Assembly (NCBI RefSeq): GCF_020103695.1
Contig: NZ_JAHXBF010000006.1
Span: 248,001 to 312,000, forward strand
Origin: Hyalangium versicolor
Lineage (GTDB): Bacteria; Myxococcota; Myxococcia; Myxococcales; Myxococcaceae
Direction: 5' to 3'
DNA length: 64,000 bases
Shown here: positions 49,899-58,076 of the stretch, in pieces
Position numbering within the stretch: position 1 is the first letter of the stretch
How the letters are laid out: the number at the start of each line of letters is the position of its first letter
Program-made: the position numbers and the translations under genes
The notes under the pieces: generated by a model
The model's database searches: none
What the model was told of the DNA's origin: nothing
Seen by the model: the letters and a program-made list of their open reading frames with translations, nothing else

Positions 49899-49925
49899 GG
49901 GGCCTCTCCGCTCGAGAGAGGCCCC
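49899..49925. terminator. bidirectional terminator between ohr and a convergent gene
   Basis: GGGGCCTCTC (49899-49908), a 7-nt loop and GAGAGGCCCC (49916-49925) form a perfect 10-bp stem centred between the ohr stop and the stop of the minus-strand gene at 49935. No U-run, but position and stem strength support termination for both. Confidence 0.7.
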
Positions 49926-49934
49926 TGGCCCGTG

Positions 49935-50288
49935 TCACTCGTCCGAGCCCTCGGGCTCCGTGTCGATCTCGTACCGCGACACCTCTTCGTAGATCTGCCG
50001 GTGGTGGCGGGTGACGTAGCCGAAGCGCTTCTCCGACTCGGCCTTCAACTGTTTGGCCGCGTCGCTGGCGGTGTAGCGCTGGAGGGCCTCCGCGCTGGCC
50101 AGCTCGTAGTGGCAGACGTAGCGCGCCCAGCCATCCTCGGCGTTGATGGTGTCCTTCCACTTGCGGCACGCGAGGAATCCTGGCTGACGAATCACCTCGG
50201 GGACGTGGACCTTCTCGTGCCACGCGTGCCACGCGTCCTCGGAACCGGGAGCCACCTCGATGGTGACGATGTAGAGCACGGGCTTCAC
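49935..50288 (-). CDS. small dimeric alpha/beta-barrel-like protein
   Basis: 117 residues from a GTG at 50288 with AGGAGG 6 nt upstream. VLYIVTIEVAPGSEDAWHAWHEKVHVPEVIRQPGF and RYVCHYELASAEALQRY resemble the small ferredoxin-like fold of antibiotic-biosynthesis-monooxygenase/DUF4286-type proteins. Cytoplasmic. Its start overlaps the stop of the upstream lipoprotein gene (GTGA), so it is the last gene of a three-gene operon. Function unknown. Confidence 0.75.
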   Translation of the reverse strand: MKPVLYIVTIEVAPGSEDAWHAWHEKVHVPEVIRQPGFLACRKWKDTINAEDGWARYVCHYELASAEALQRYTASDAAKQLKAESEKRFGYVTRHHRQIYEEVSRYEIDTEPEGSDE

Positions 50289-51499
50289 TTCGCACCTCCT
50301 ACCCACGTACCCCAGCCGATGAGCTTCTTGGTGAAGGTCGTCGTGCGCTTGCCATTGGCGCCCACCGAGTCCACGGACTCGGCCAGCGGGTTGAAGCGCG
50401 CCACCTGGTTCAGTCCATCGAGCGATGGGTGCCAGGGATCCTCGGGGAGCGTCTCGGAGAAGATCTGCGGATTGCCGCCCGCGTTCTCGGGCCTCTCGTA
50501 GGTGAGCGAGGGGATGCCGCGCCCGCTGACGGAGAGGGTGTTACGCGCCTTCACCGGCCCTCGCGCCTCCGCGCCAGGGGCAGGGGGTAGGAGCAGCGAG
50601 AGGGAGTTGAGCAGCTCCTCCTCGATGGGAATCGGGGCGGCGCCGGCGAAGCTCGGGCAGGGGCCCTCGTTATTGGTGGCAGGCACGGGGCCGGAGCTGG
50701 ACAGGAAGTAGCCGCGCTCGGCGGCGTAGCAGTCGCGCTGGACCTGGGCGCCCTGGCCCGAGTCCACGCTGGTGTCGGACCAGGTGCCCGGGCCGAGCGG
50801 ATACTTCATCTCGGGAGGCGCGGCCGTGGAGCCCTCGGTGCCCTGGCGGAGCTCCACGAGGGTGAGCTGTGCGCCGCCGCTCGCGCCGAAGCCCGAGAGG
50901 GTGGTGCTGGACGAGAGCAGCCCGTTGGTGAGGTACAGCGCTTCAGGGCTCGCGGCGTAGAGGCGGTCCTCCAGCGGCCCATCGCTGGGCCGGTTGTCCT
51001 GCACGAAGCGGAGGGCGTCCCAGGTGCGGCCGACGGCGGAGATCTGCTCGGAGGCCGCGGTGCCTCGGGGGGGCTCCCTCAGGGAGCGGTTGCCTTCCAT
51101 GCTCATGGGGAAGAGCAGCTCCCGGGCCAGCTGCGGGCGACTGAAGGGCTTGCCGGCCTCGTCCGCGACGGACAGCTTCAGCCACACCCACGGCCGCTGC
51201 ACCGCCACCACCTCCAGCGCCAGCTTCCCGGCGATGGCCGTCGCCTTCTTGGTGTTGGGGTACGCGCGGTTGGCGGAGAAGGCATACACCACGCGGTCGC
51301 CCACCCGAGCGCGCTGCCAGGCGGAGCTCCCCGTGGAGGGCTCTGGCTGAGGCGTGGCCGTCGCGGGCGACTCCTGGGAGGGAGGCGGCGGAGCGGTGGA
51401 GGTATCCGGCACCGTTTGTTGTTGAGTGGTCGCGCAGCCCGCGCCGAGCGCGAGGGCCGCGGAGCCCACCATGGAGAAGACAGCGGTACGTAGGTTCAT
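50285..51499 (-). CDS. hypothetical lipoprotein (404 aa)
   Basis: Signal peptide with lipobox LGAGC (Cys22) then a Pro/Thr/Ser-rich linker to about 60. The mature domain (WQRARVGDRVVYAFSANRAYPN, LALEVVAVQRPWVWLKLSVAD) begins beta-rich, with a further conserved-looking block at RDCYAAERGYFLSSSG and the C-terminal FTKKLIGWGTWVGG. No family is recognised. One nt separates it from the stop of the gene upstream, and its stop overlaps the next gene, so all three share a transcript. Envelope location expected. Confidence 0.75.
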   Translation of the reverse strand: MNLRTAVFSMVGSAALALGAGCATTQQQTVPDTSTAPPPPSQESPATATPQPEPSTGSSAWQRARVGDRVVYAFSANRAYPNTKKATAIAGKLALEVVAVQRPWVWLKLSVADEAGKPFSRPQLARELLFPMSMEGNRSLREPPRGTAASEQISAVGRTWDALRFVQDNRPSDGPLEDRLYAASPEALYLTNGLLSSSTTLSGFGASGGAQLTLVELRQGTEGSTAAPPEMKYPLGPGTWSDTSVDSGQGAQVQRDCYAAERGYFLSSSGPVPATNNEGPCPSFAGAAPIPIEEELLNSLSLLLPPAPGAEARGPVKARNTLSVSGRGIPSLTYERPENAGGNPQIFSETLPEDPWHPSLDGLNQVARFNPLAESVDSVGANGKRTTTFTKKLIGWGTWVGGAK

Positions 51500-51500
51500 C

Positions 51501-52229
51501 TCAGGTTCCCCGACATGGATTGAGGTGAGACATGAAGGCGCGGATGGCCTCGGGATCGACAGGAGTGCCCTTCACATCGAGCTGATCGAGGGGCGTTTCG
51601 GGTGACGGATCCGGAGAGTGCCAGAGGCCCATGCGCAGCAGGTTCTGGCCTGGACACTCAATGAAGGTGAGCGAGTTCAGCCCGGGCCCGTCGTCTTCGT
51701 TCTGGCTGCTCCTCAACACTCCGCGCTGGCTCAGGTAGAGCACGCGGCGCCCATCGAGCTGGAGCACGCCACGGCCGATGATCTCCCGGGTCTGGATGTC
51801 GATGTGGTTGCGCCGGAGCACGGAGGCGTCATCCGAGCGGCCCTCGAGGAAGGCGCGCAGCTCCTCCACGTCCTTCAGCGAGGAGGCCTTGATGAAGAAG
51901 TAGACGAAGGTGCGGACCGGAGCCTGCTCGGCCTGTTCGCTGGGCTCTTGGGGCTCGCCGCTCATGAGGAGGGCGACGTCCATGATGGCGGGGACGCTGA
52001 GCGCCACGACCGCGCTGTAGCCTTCGGGCAGGTCATCCGCGCCCAGCGTCTTCTTGGCCATCTCGGTGCGCTTGACCGGATCGGCCATGTCCTCCGTGAA
52101 CTCCTTGAACTTGCTCATGCCGAACATGACGGCGGCGACGGTGCCGCCGATGCCCAGCAGCAGCAGCACGCCACAGCCAATGCCGACATAGAGCCACGGT
52201 GAGCGCTTCTTCTTCTCAGTGGGTTGCAT
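51501..52229 (-). CDS. hypothetical single-pass membrane protein (242 aa)
   Basis: ATG 52229 with GGGGAGG 5 nt upstream. Positively charged N terminus (QPTEKKKRS), one transmembrane helix (WLYVGIGCGVLLLLGIGGTVAAVMF), then a soluble domain (GYSAVVALSVPAIMDVALLMSG, RTFVYFFIKASSLKDVEELRAFL). Topology predicts the domain outside. First gene of a three-gene operon and divergent from the DUF4139 gene across 70 bp, so they may share regulation. Function unknown. Confidence 0.75.
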   Translation of the reverse strand: MQPTEKKKRSPWLYVGIGCGVLLLLGIGGTVAAVMFGMSKFKEFTEDMADPVKRTEMAKKTLGADDLPEGYSAVVALSVPAIMDVALLMSGEPQEPSEQAEQAPVRTFVYFFIKASSLKDVEELRAFLEGRSDDASVLRRNHIDIQTREIIGRGVLQLDGRRVLYLSQRGVLRSSQNEDDGPGLNSLTFIECPGQNLLRMGLWHSPDPSPETPLDQLDVKGTPVDPEAIRAFMSHLNPCRGT

Positions 52230-52299
52230 GGTGTCCTCCCCGGGGGGGACTTGATACACCGAGCCTCGACGAACCCCAATCAATCTCCTGGAGGCTCTC

Positions 52300-54306
52300 A
52301 TGTCCGCCGTTCTGCCCATCCGCCGAGTCGTCCTCTACAAGCACGGGGTGGGGTATTTCGAACGCAAGGGGAAGGTGACGGGGAGCGAGTCGCTGAGCCT
52401 GGACTTCAAGGCTCGGGACATGAACGACGTGCTCAAGTCGATGACGGTGCTGGACTTGTCGGGGGGCTCGGTGTCGGCGGTGAGCTACGACTCGACGAAG
52501 CCGCTGGAGCAACTGCTCCAGGAGGCCACCATCCGCATCCCCGAGTCCGGCAGCCTCACGGCGCTGTTGGGGCAGATCAAGGGCGCGCGGGTGCGCGCAC
52601 GGGTGGGCGGCAAGGAGAGCGTGGAGGGCATCATCGTCGGGCTGGAGTCGCTGCAGATGGTGGAGGGCAAAGCTTCGGTGGTGCGGCCCTTCTTGTCACT
52701 GTTGGTGGGGAGCTCGCTGCGGACGTTCGATGTGCTGGAGATTGCGGAGCTGGAGTTCCTGGACGAGGCGGTGCGCAAGGATCTCGAGTTCTACCTGGCC
52801 ACGGTGTTGAGCTCGTACAAGAAGGACAGCAAGCGGATGTCCATCCTCACGGCGGGAGAGGGCGAGCGGGAGCTGTTCGTCAGCTACGTGCTGGAGTCGC
52901 CGGTGTGGAAGACGAGCTACCGCATCCTCCTGGAGGAGAAGGAGCCGCCGCTGCTGCAGGGCTGGGCGCTGGTGGACAACACGGGGGACGAGGATTGGGT
53001 GGACGTGGACCTGGCGCTGATTGCGGGGCTGCCGGTGTCGTTCGTGCATGACTTGTACAACCCGCGCTACTTGCGGCGCCCGGTGGTGGAGGTGCGGACG
53101 GAGGCGGCCGCCGCGCCGGTGATTCCCGAGGAGTCCTTCGGGGGGGCGAGGGCGGAGGTTCTTGCCGATGAAGGGGGGGATGGCGCCATGTACAGCGCCG
53201 CACCTGCGGCAGCCGAAGCGCCGATGACGATGACGATGGCCGGGCCAGGCTCCGGAGCGCTGAGGCAGAGGCTGATGCGCGAGGTGGCGGAGAAGAGCGT
53301 GCAGGTGAAGACGCTGACGAAGGAGGTGGGGGACCTGTTCGAGTACCGGGTGGATCATCCGGTGACGGTGCATCGCAATCAGAGCGCGCTGGTGCCGATC
53401 CTCCAGCGGCCGTTCGAGGGGCGGCGGGTGCTGCTCTACAACCGGGCCACGCGGGAGAAGAACCCGATGGCGTGCATCGAGCTGAAGAACACCACGGGGC
53501 TGACGTTGGAGGGGGGGCCGGTGACGGTGATGGAGGCGGACACGTACGTGGGCGAGGCGATGCTCGATACGATGAAGCCGGACGACACGCGGTTCGTGCC
53601 CTACGCGGTGGAGTTGAGCTGCACGGTGGCGGTGGAGGAGTCGACGGAGGACGGGCCGGTGTTCCGGTCGGTGGTGAACCGTGGGGTGTTGGTGGTGGAG
53701 CACTACCTGTTGCGGCGCGCGAAGTACGTGGTGCGCAACAAGGGGAAGCGGCCGGCGACTCTGTTCCTGGAGCACCCGCGCTCGGTGTGGGAGCTGAGGG
53801 AGACGCCGGAGCCAGCGGAGACGACAGAGGGCTTCCTGCGCTTCAAGCTGGAGCTGGCGGCGGGGGAGAGCCGGGAGTTTCCGGTGACGGAGCGCACGCG
53901 CGGGGTGGTGCAGTACTCGTTCAGCAGCATCAGCTCGACGGAGGAGATCTTCTTCTACCTGAGGAAGAGCTACATCGATCAGAAGTTGGGGGATGCACTG
54001 AAGGAAGTCATCGCGCTGAAGGAGCGGGTGGTGGCGCTGGGGCAGGAGGAGCGGCGGCTGACGGAGGAGCGGGAGCAGCTGTTCAAGGACCAGGAGCGCA
54101 TCCGGTCGAACATCGAGTCCTTGAAGAGCGGTGCATCGCAGCGGGAGCTGGCCGAGCGCTTCGTGGCGAAGCTGAGTGAGCAGGAGAACCGGCTGGACGC
54201 GATCAGCGTAGAGCTGGAGAGGCTGGCGAAGGAGCGCAAGGCGGCCAACGACGAAGTCACGCGCCGCATCCAGTCGTTCAGCTACACCGCCGAGTTCGAG
54301 CGCTGA
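52300..54306 (+). CDS. DUF4139 domain protein
   Basis: 668 residues, ATG with GGAGG 5 nt upstream. The N-terminal region (RRVVLYKHGVGYFERKGKV) and the central block LVDNTGDEDWVDVDLALIAGLPVSFVHDLYNPRY match the DUF4139 family of large beta-rich proteins; the C-terminal 90 residues are a coiled coil (KERVVALGQEERRLTEEREQL). No signal peptide. Members are sometimes called mucoidy-inhibitor-like but lack an established activity. A Met/Ala/Gly-rich linker lies near 270-315. Confidence 0.85.
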   Translation: MSAVLPIRRVVLYKHGVGYFERKGKVTGSESLSLDFKARDMNDVLKSMTVLDLSGGSVSAVSYDSTKPLEQLLQEATIRIPESGSLTALLGQIKGARVRARVGGKESVEGIIVGLESLQMVEGKASVVRPFLSLLVGSSLRTFDVLEIAELEFLDEAVRKDLEFYLATVLSSYKKDSKRMSILTAGEGERELFVSYVLESPVWKTSYRILLEEKEPPLLQGWALVDNTGDEDWVDVDLALIAGLPVSFVHDLYNPRYLRRPVVEVRTEAAAAPVIPEESFGGARAEVLADEGGDGAMYSAAPAAAEAPMTMTMAGPGSGALRQRLMREVAEKSVQVKTLTKEVGDLFEYRVDHPVTVHRNQSALVPILQRPFEGRRVLLYNRATREKNPMACIELKNTTGLTLEGGPVTVMEADTYVGEAMLDTMKPDDTRFVPYAVELSCTVAVEESTEDGPVFRSVVNRGVLVVEHYLLRRAKYVVRNKGKRPATLFLEHPRSVWELRETPEPAETTEGFLRFKLELAAGESREFPVTERTRGVVQYSFSSISSTEEIFFYLRKSYIDQKLGDALKEVIALKERVVALGQEERRLTEEREQLFKDQERIRSNIESLKSGASQRELAERFVAKLSEQENRLDAISVELERLAKERKAANDEVTRRIQSFSYTAEFER

Positions 54307-54377
54307 GGCGTAGGCATCCGTGCTGGGAGGGTCTGTGCGTGAGGCTGATTCCCTCCACGAGGCTCTAGGAGGTGACC

Positions 54378-55853
54378 ATGAGAAGACGCGAATGGGGCGC
54401 ACTGTTCCTGGTATGGCTGACCGCTTGCGCTGGCTCGCCCCAGAGATCAGCCACGAGTCTGGACCCATATGAGGCGGAGCTGAAAGCCCTCCGCTACGAA
54501 CTGCAAGTGCTCACTTCGGGTGCAGTGGATACCGAGCCGGTGGAGGTGGACGAGGACGATTTCCAGGGAGCCGCGTCGGTGCTGGCCCGCCATGTGCCAG
54601 CTTCCGAACGGCCCCGAGAGACAGCACGCTGGCTGATGGAGGAGGAACTCCAGGCCGATCTGCTGGCGGAGGTGGAGTACGGGCGCGTGGTGCGGCTGGT
54701 GCCACTGGAAGAGGACAGCTCCCTGTCCGTCGCCTCGAACGCGAAGCTGCTGGTCGGCTATCAGCACCTGTGCGCGGAACAGTACGAGGGAGGCGATTGT
54801 CTGGGGCTGACTGCGGACGGACCCGTCCTGGACAGGGACGACCGGCGCACCCTGGCGCTAGCCTTCGCCTTCGGCGGGGTGCTCCAGGAGACGCGCGCGT
54901 CGCTCAAGCAGATGGTGAGTTTGCGGGCGGTGCTGGCGCTGGTGGTTGGCGCGGCCATGCTCTACTTCATGCTCTGGATCGTGCCCGAGCCCGTGACGAA
55001 GGGCGTGGCCGCGCTGATCTCCATCGGTCTCCTGGCGTGGCTGGGAGCCCAGACGCTGTGGGAGCTGATGGACGGGTGGGGGCGGCTGGTGACGGAAGCG
55101 GACCGGGCCACCACCTTCGAGGAACTGGAGAAATCCGGGCGGAAGTTCTCCAAGGTGATGGGGGAGAACACCGCGCGGGTGGTGGTGCTGGTGGTGACGG
55201 CTGCGGTGGGCGGGGGCGCGGCGCGGTTCTCACAAAGACTGCCGCTGATCCCCGGCTACGGGAGGGCGGCAGCTCAGGCTGAGGCACAGGGGATGAGGTT
55301 GGCAGCGGCGGGAGAGGTGGAGTCCGTGGCAGCCCCTGCCGAGGGCACCTTCACGCTGATGGTGCGCAGCCCCGGTAGCCAGGCTGCGGCGGCGGAGGCA
55401 CGAGGAGGTGTCGTCACCATCATCCGTCACCAGGGAGGCAACCGGCAGGTGCTCTGCAATAACAATCAGCGCTGGCACGTGCCGGCGGGCAGGTCCATCA
55501 AGGACATTCCACCTAGAGACCCTGTCGGCGACGACCTTGTGGCTGCCGCCAAGGTGTATCGCGAGCAATGGGGCAGAGAAGATTTGAGCCGAGAGGCAGC
55601 ACTGGCTATCACCAACGCCAGAGCCAAAGGGGAGCACTGGTTGGCGAATCTCCTGGAAGTCGAGGCCCGGGGGCGCTTTGTGCACGCTCAACTGAAGCTG
55701 AAGTTCCCGCACTTGAAGTGGAGTCACAAAGGCGTCGACGCAGTCGATCCGACCACTGGCATCAAGTACGAGATCCTCACCCGCACCGAATCGAACATGG
55801 CCAGACACGGTCGGCGTATGGCAGAGGAGTTGTTCCGGATGATCGGCTTCTGA
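54378..55853 (+). CDS. SitA5-like polymorphic toxin lipoprotein
   Basis: 491 residues. AGGAGG lies 5 nt before ATG 54378. Lipobox LTAC (Cys17). Residues 25-175 form a helical outer part; two membrane helices at about 183-204 and 208-230 (LYFMLWIVPEPVTKGVAAL) and a third near 266-282 follow, with ADRATTFEELEKSGRKFSKVMGEN between them. This constant region matches, as I recall it, the myxobacterial SitA5 family transferred by TraAB-dependent outer-membrane exchange. The C-terminal about 120 residues, ending KGVDAVDPTTGIKYEILTRT, are the variable toxin tip, possibly restriction-endonuclease-like. The gene 11 nt downstream is its likely immunity gene. Confidence 0.75.
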   Translation: MRRREWGALFLVWLTACAGSPQRSATSLDPYEAELKALRYELQVLTSGAVDTEPVEVDEDDFQGAASVLARHVPASERPRETARWLMEEELQADLLAEVEYGRVVRLVPLEEDSSLSVASNAKLLVGYQHLCAEQYEGGDCLGLTADGPVLDRDDRRTLALAFAFGGVLQETRASLKQMVSLRAVLALVVGAAMLYFMLWIVPEPVTKGVAALISIGLLAWLGAQTLWELMDGWGRLVTEADRATTFEELEKSGRKFSKVMGENTARVVVLVVTAAVGGGAARFSQRLPLIPGYGRAAAQAEAQGMRLAAAGEVESVAAPAEGTFTLMVRSPGSQAAAAEARGGVVTIIRHQGGNRQVLCNNNQRWHVPAGRSIKDIPPRDPVGDDLVAAAKVYREQWGREDLSREAALAITNARAKGEHWLANLLEVEARGRFVHAQLKLKFPHLKWSHKGVDAVDPTTGIKYEILTRTESNMARHGRRMAEELFRMIGF

Positions 55854-55864
55854 GGGCAGAAGGC

Positions 55865-56497
55865 ATGCATTCTGAATACCCCGACAACGTCATCATTCAA
55901 GACCAGACCCTGGAGGGTGAGCGGCTCGAGCTTGGCGCCAAGAACATCCGCTACTACCTAGGGCCCAACCTGGTACTGAGGCGCTGCACCCTCGTTCTTC
56001 GAGTGCCTTCCGATCTCCTTCATCTCCCCGGTCCACGGTTCATTGACTGCAACATCGAGGTCAAAAGGCAACTGAAGGAAGTGCGCTGGTACACAGCCCA
56101 TCTGAAAGGCTGCCGTTTCACAGGGCGCCTCTTCTCCTGCGACTTCGGGCGCAGGAGGCCAGATCCCGCGCTTCCCTATGAAGACGTGGGGGGGATCGAG
56201 GACTGCGACTTCACTGCGGCGCATATCCATGGATGCCGGTTCGTCGGGTGTGATGCCAGCACCCTGAAGTTTCCTCGATGGCCTTACTTCACCATTCTGG
56301 AGCCCTACCGGAGGCGCGAGGAGTTCGCCTCCGTCGCCTGGCCGCGAGAGCTTCGTACTTCGTTCACCATCTTCGATATGTTCCCCGAGACAACCGCCGC
56401 CATTACTTACTCTGCGACGATCCTGGAGAAGGAGACGGGCGTCAGCGAAGACAGGATCAGGGCCCTGCTCAGAGGCCATGCCGACGTCATCTATTAG
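55865..56497 (+). CDS. candidate immunity protein, pentapeptide-like
   Basis: 210 residues, 11 nt after the SitA5-like gene. No signal peptide. The middle shows repeated aromatic/Cys strands in the style of a right-handed beta-helix: VLRRCTLVLRV, FIDCNIEVKRQ, LKGCRFTGRLFSCDFG, IEDCDFTAAHIHGCRFVGCD. The C terminus is helical (ATILEKETGVSEDRIRALLRGH). Genomic position and cytoplasmic nature suggest it neutralises the upstream toxin. It is unrelated to the DUF3396 proteins in the other array. Confidence 0.7.
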   Translation: MHSEYPDNVIIQDQTLEGERLELGAKNIRYYLGPNLVLRRCTLVLRVPSDLLHLPGPRFIDCNIEVKRQLKEVRWYTAHLKGCRFTGRLFSCDFGRRRPDPALPYEDVGGIEDCDFTAAHIHGCRFVGCDASTLKFPRWPYFTILEPYRRREEFASVAWPRELRTSFTIFDMFPETTAAITYSATILEKETGVSEDRIRALLRGHADVIY

Positions 56498-56526
56498 GTG
56501 GGCAATCTCCTTGTCTTCCAGCCGCC

Positions 56527-56913
56527 TCAGCTCTTCACGATTCGCAGCGTCACTGCAGCTTCTTGCTGCCGCGTGATGGGCACCAGCGCAGCGGCATCGC
56601 CCACTGGCTGCTCTTCCTTGAAGGCCGTCACCTCCACGTGGATGCGTTCGCCAGTCTCCGGGCCTGGCTCCAGGCCCAGCGTCAGGGGGAAGCGCTGCTC
56701 CGCAGTGAGCGAGTACTCCTTCTCGAGCAGGACGTTCGTACCGTCCTCGTCCGTCACGCGCACCTTCACCTTGTCCACGTCGTCCGGGATGCGCAGCGTT
56801 CCCTCGGGCCCCACGGCCTCGATCGTGAGGAACACCGCGCCCTTGCCGCATGCCCCGAGCACCAGCAGCCCGAGCACCACGCCTGCCCAACTGATCCGCG
56901 AGAGGGTCCTCAC
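56527..56913 (-). CDS. small lipoprotein (128 aa)
   Basis: Signal peptide with lipobox LGAC (Cys22). The mature part (AVFLTIEAVGPEGTLRIPDDVDKVKVRVTDEDGTN, AAVTLRIVKS) is a predicted beta-sandwich. Its ATG overlaps the stop of the upstream large gene (ATGA), so it is translated with it and may cap or anchor the same surface structure. No known family recognised. Confidence 0.75.
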   Translation of the reverse strand: MRTLSRISWAGVVLGLLVLGACGKGAVFLTIEAVGPEGTLRIPDDVDKVKVRVTDEDGTNVLLEKEYSLTAEQRFPLTLGLEPGPETGERIHVEVTAFKEEQPVGDAAALVPITRQQEAAVTLRIVKS

Positions 56914-58076
56914 TTGAGCGGCTCCATTCCGAGCGTCCCGGGTCGGACCTCCGCGCTCCGGTTGAGCAGCACCGGCGTGGCCACCGCTGCTGCGGCTCCC
57001 ACGCCCACGGCCGTCCAGAACACCCAGCTCTTGTACAGCGGCTGCGAGGCCGCGACCTCCACCGTCTCCATCGTCAGCTCCAGCGGCGTCTCCTCCGAGC
57101 CCACCGACGCCAGCAGCGCCCCGCTCGTGTCACGCGCTCGAACGAAGTACTCGATGGTCCGCTTGCCCGCCGGGCCCGGGAAGGCGTTGGGCACGTTGCC
57201 GGAGAAGGCTCCGTTCTCTCCGTGCGCCATCGCCATCTGCGAGTAGCCGCTCTTGCTCCCCCGTGGACGGTAGTGAAGCGTCATCGCCGTGACTCGCTCC
57301 GCGCCCACCACCACCGTCACGTCCACCGTTGTCGTCTCGCCGAGCATGCTGGGCTTGGGTGGCGCGTGCTGGAGCTTCACCGCCAGCCGCAACCGGTACG
57401 TCTTCTGCGCGTTCGCGAAATACGAGCGGATCTTCGGTGAGGCCCCACCCGTCAGCGCGTAGTCCGGCTTCAGCTCCAGGATGTGCAGGAAGGCTTCCTC
57501 TGCCTGGGCTGCGTCGTCGAAGGCGGAGTGGGTCAACGCCATGAGCTGGTAGATCTCGATGCGCTGCGCCTCGGTTACGCCCTTCACGGCGAGCGCGAAC
57601 TCCAGCTTGGGGATGATCCCCTCGAACTGGAAGCCGAGGTAGAGCTGGCGAGCCTCTTCCAGGTACGGGTTGGGCGGGCCCTCGGTGGGGGCGGCGGCTT
57701 CCTCCTGAGGTGGCGCCGAGGGCGTCGTCTCGGGAGTCACCGGTGGAGGCTCATCCAGGGGCTGCGAGGGCTCCGGGCTCGCCTCTTCCACGGGAGGCAT
57801 CGGCACTTCGACAGGGGCCTCCAGCGCGGGCTTCTTCTTCTTGCCCTTCTTGCCCGAGGCGGACTTGCCCGGAACGAGCTTGCCGGAGGGAGGCTTTCCG
57901 GGAGTGATCTTGCCGGTGGTGACGAGCTTGCCGGAGGTCGGCTTCTTCTTCCGAGTCTTGCTCTGCGTCTGCGTCGAGTCGATCTCGGCGCTTGCGAACC
58001 TGGGAGCCCAGGCCACTCCCAACATGAGGAGCACGGCCAGAGAGTGTCCCGCGGACACTCGCGCGGTTCGAGTCAT
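56910..58076 (-). other. probable independent gene inside the giant frame (start at ATG 58076)
   Basis: AAGGAG lies 10 nt and GAGG 4 nt before ATG 58076, and the next residues form a signal peptide ending FASA. 388 residues follow: a Lys/Gly/Pro-rich stretch (SGKLVTTGKITPGKPPSGK), Pro/Glu-rich linker, TPR-like domain (YLEEARQLYLGFQFEGIIPKLEFAL) and beta domain (VDVTVVVGAERVTAMTLHYRP) before a C-terminal helix (VFWTAVGVGAAAAVATPVLL). A MYXO-CTERM-like end lies just before it, and CTGATG at the junction would give a TGATG stop/start overlap with a one-base frame change. So this probably is, or was, a separate gene. Confidence 0.6.

Noticed and set aside
52696..54468. 590-codon minus-strand frame opposite the DUF4139 gene
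   Set aside because: Shadow of a recognised family; no start signal.
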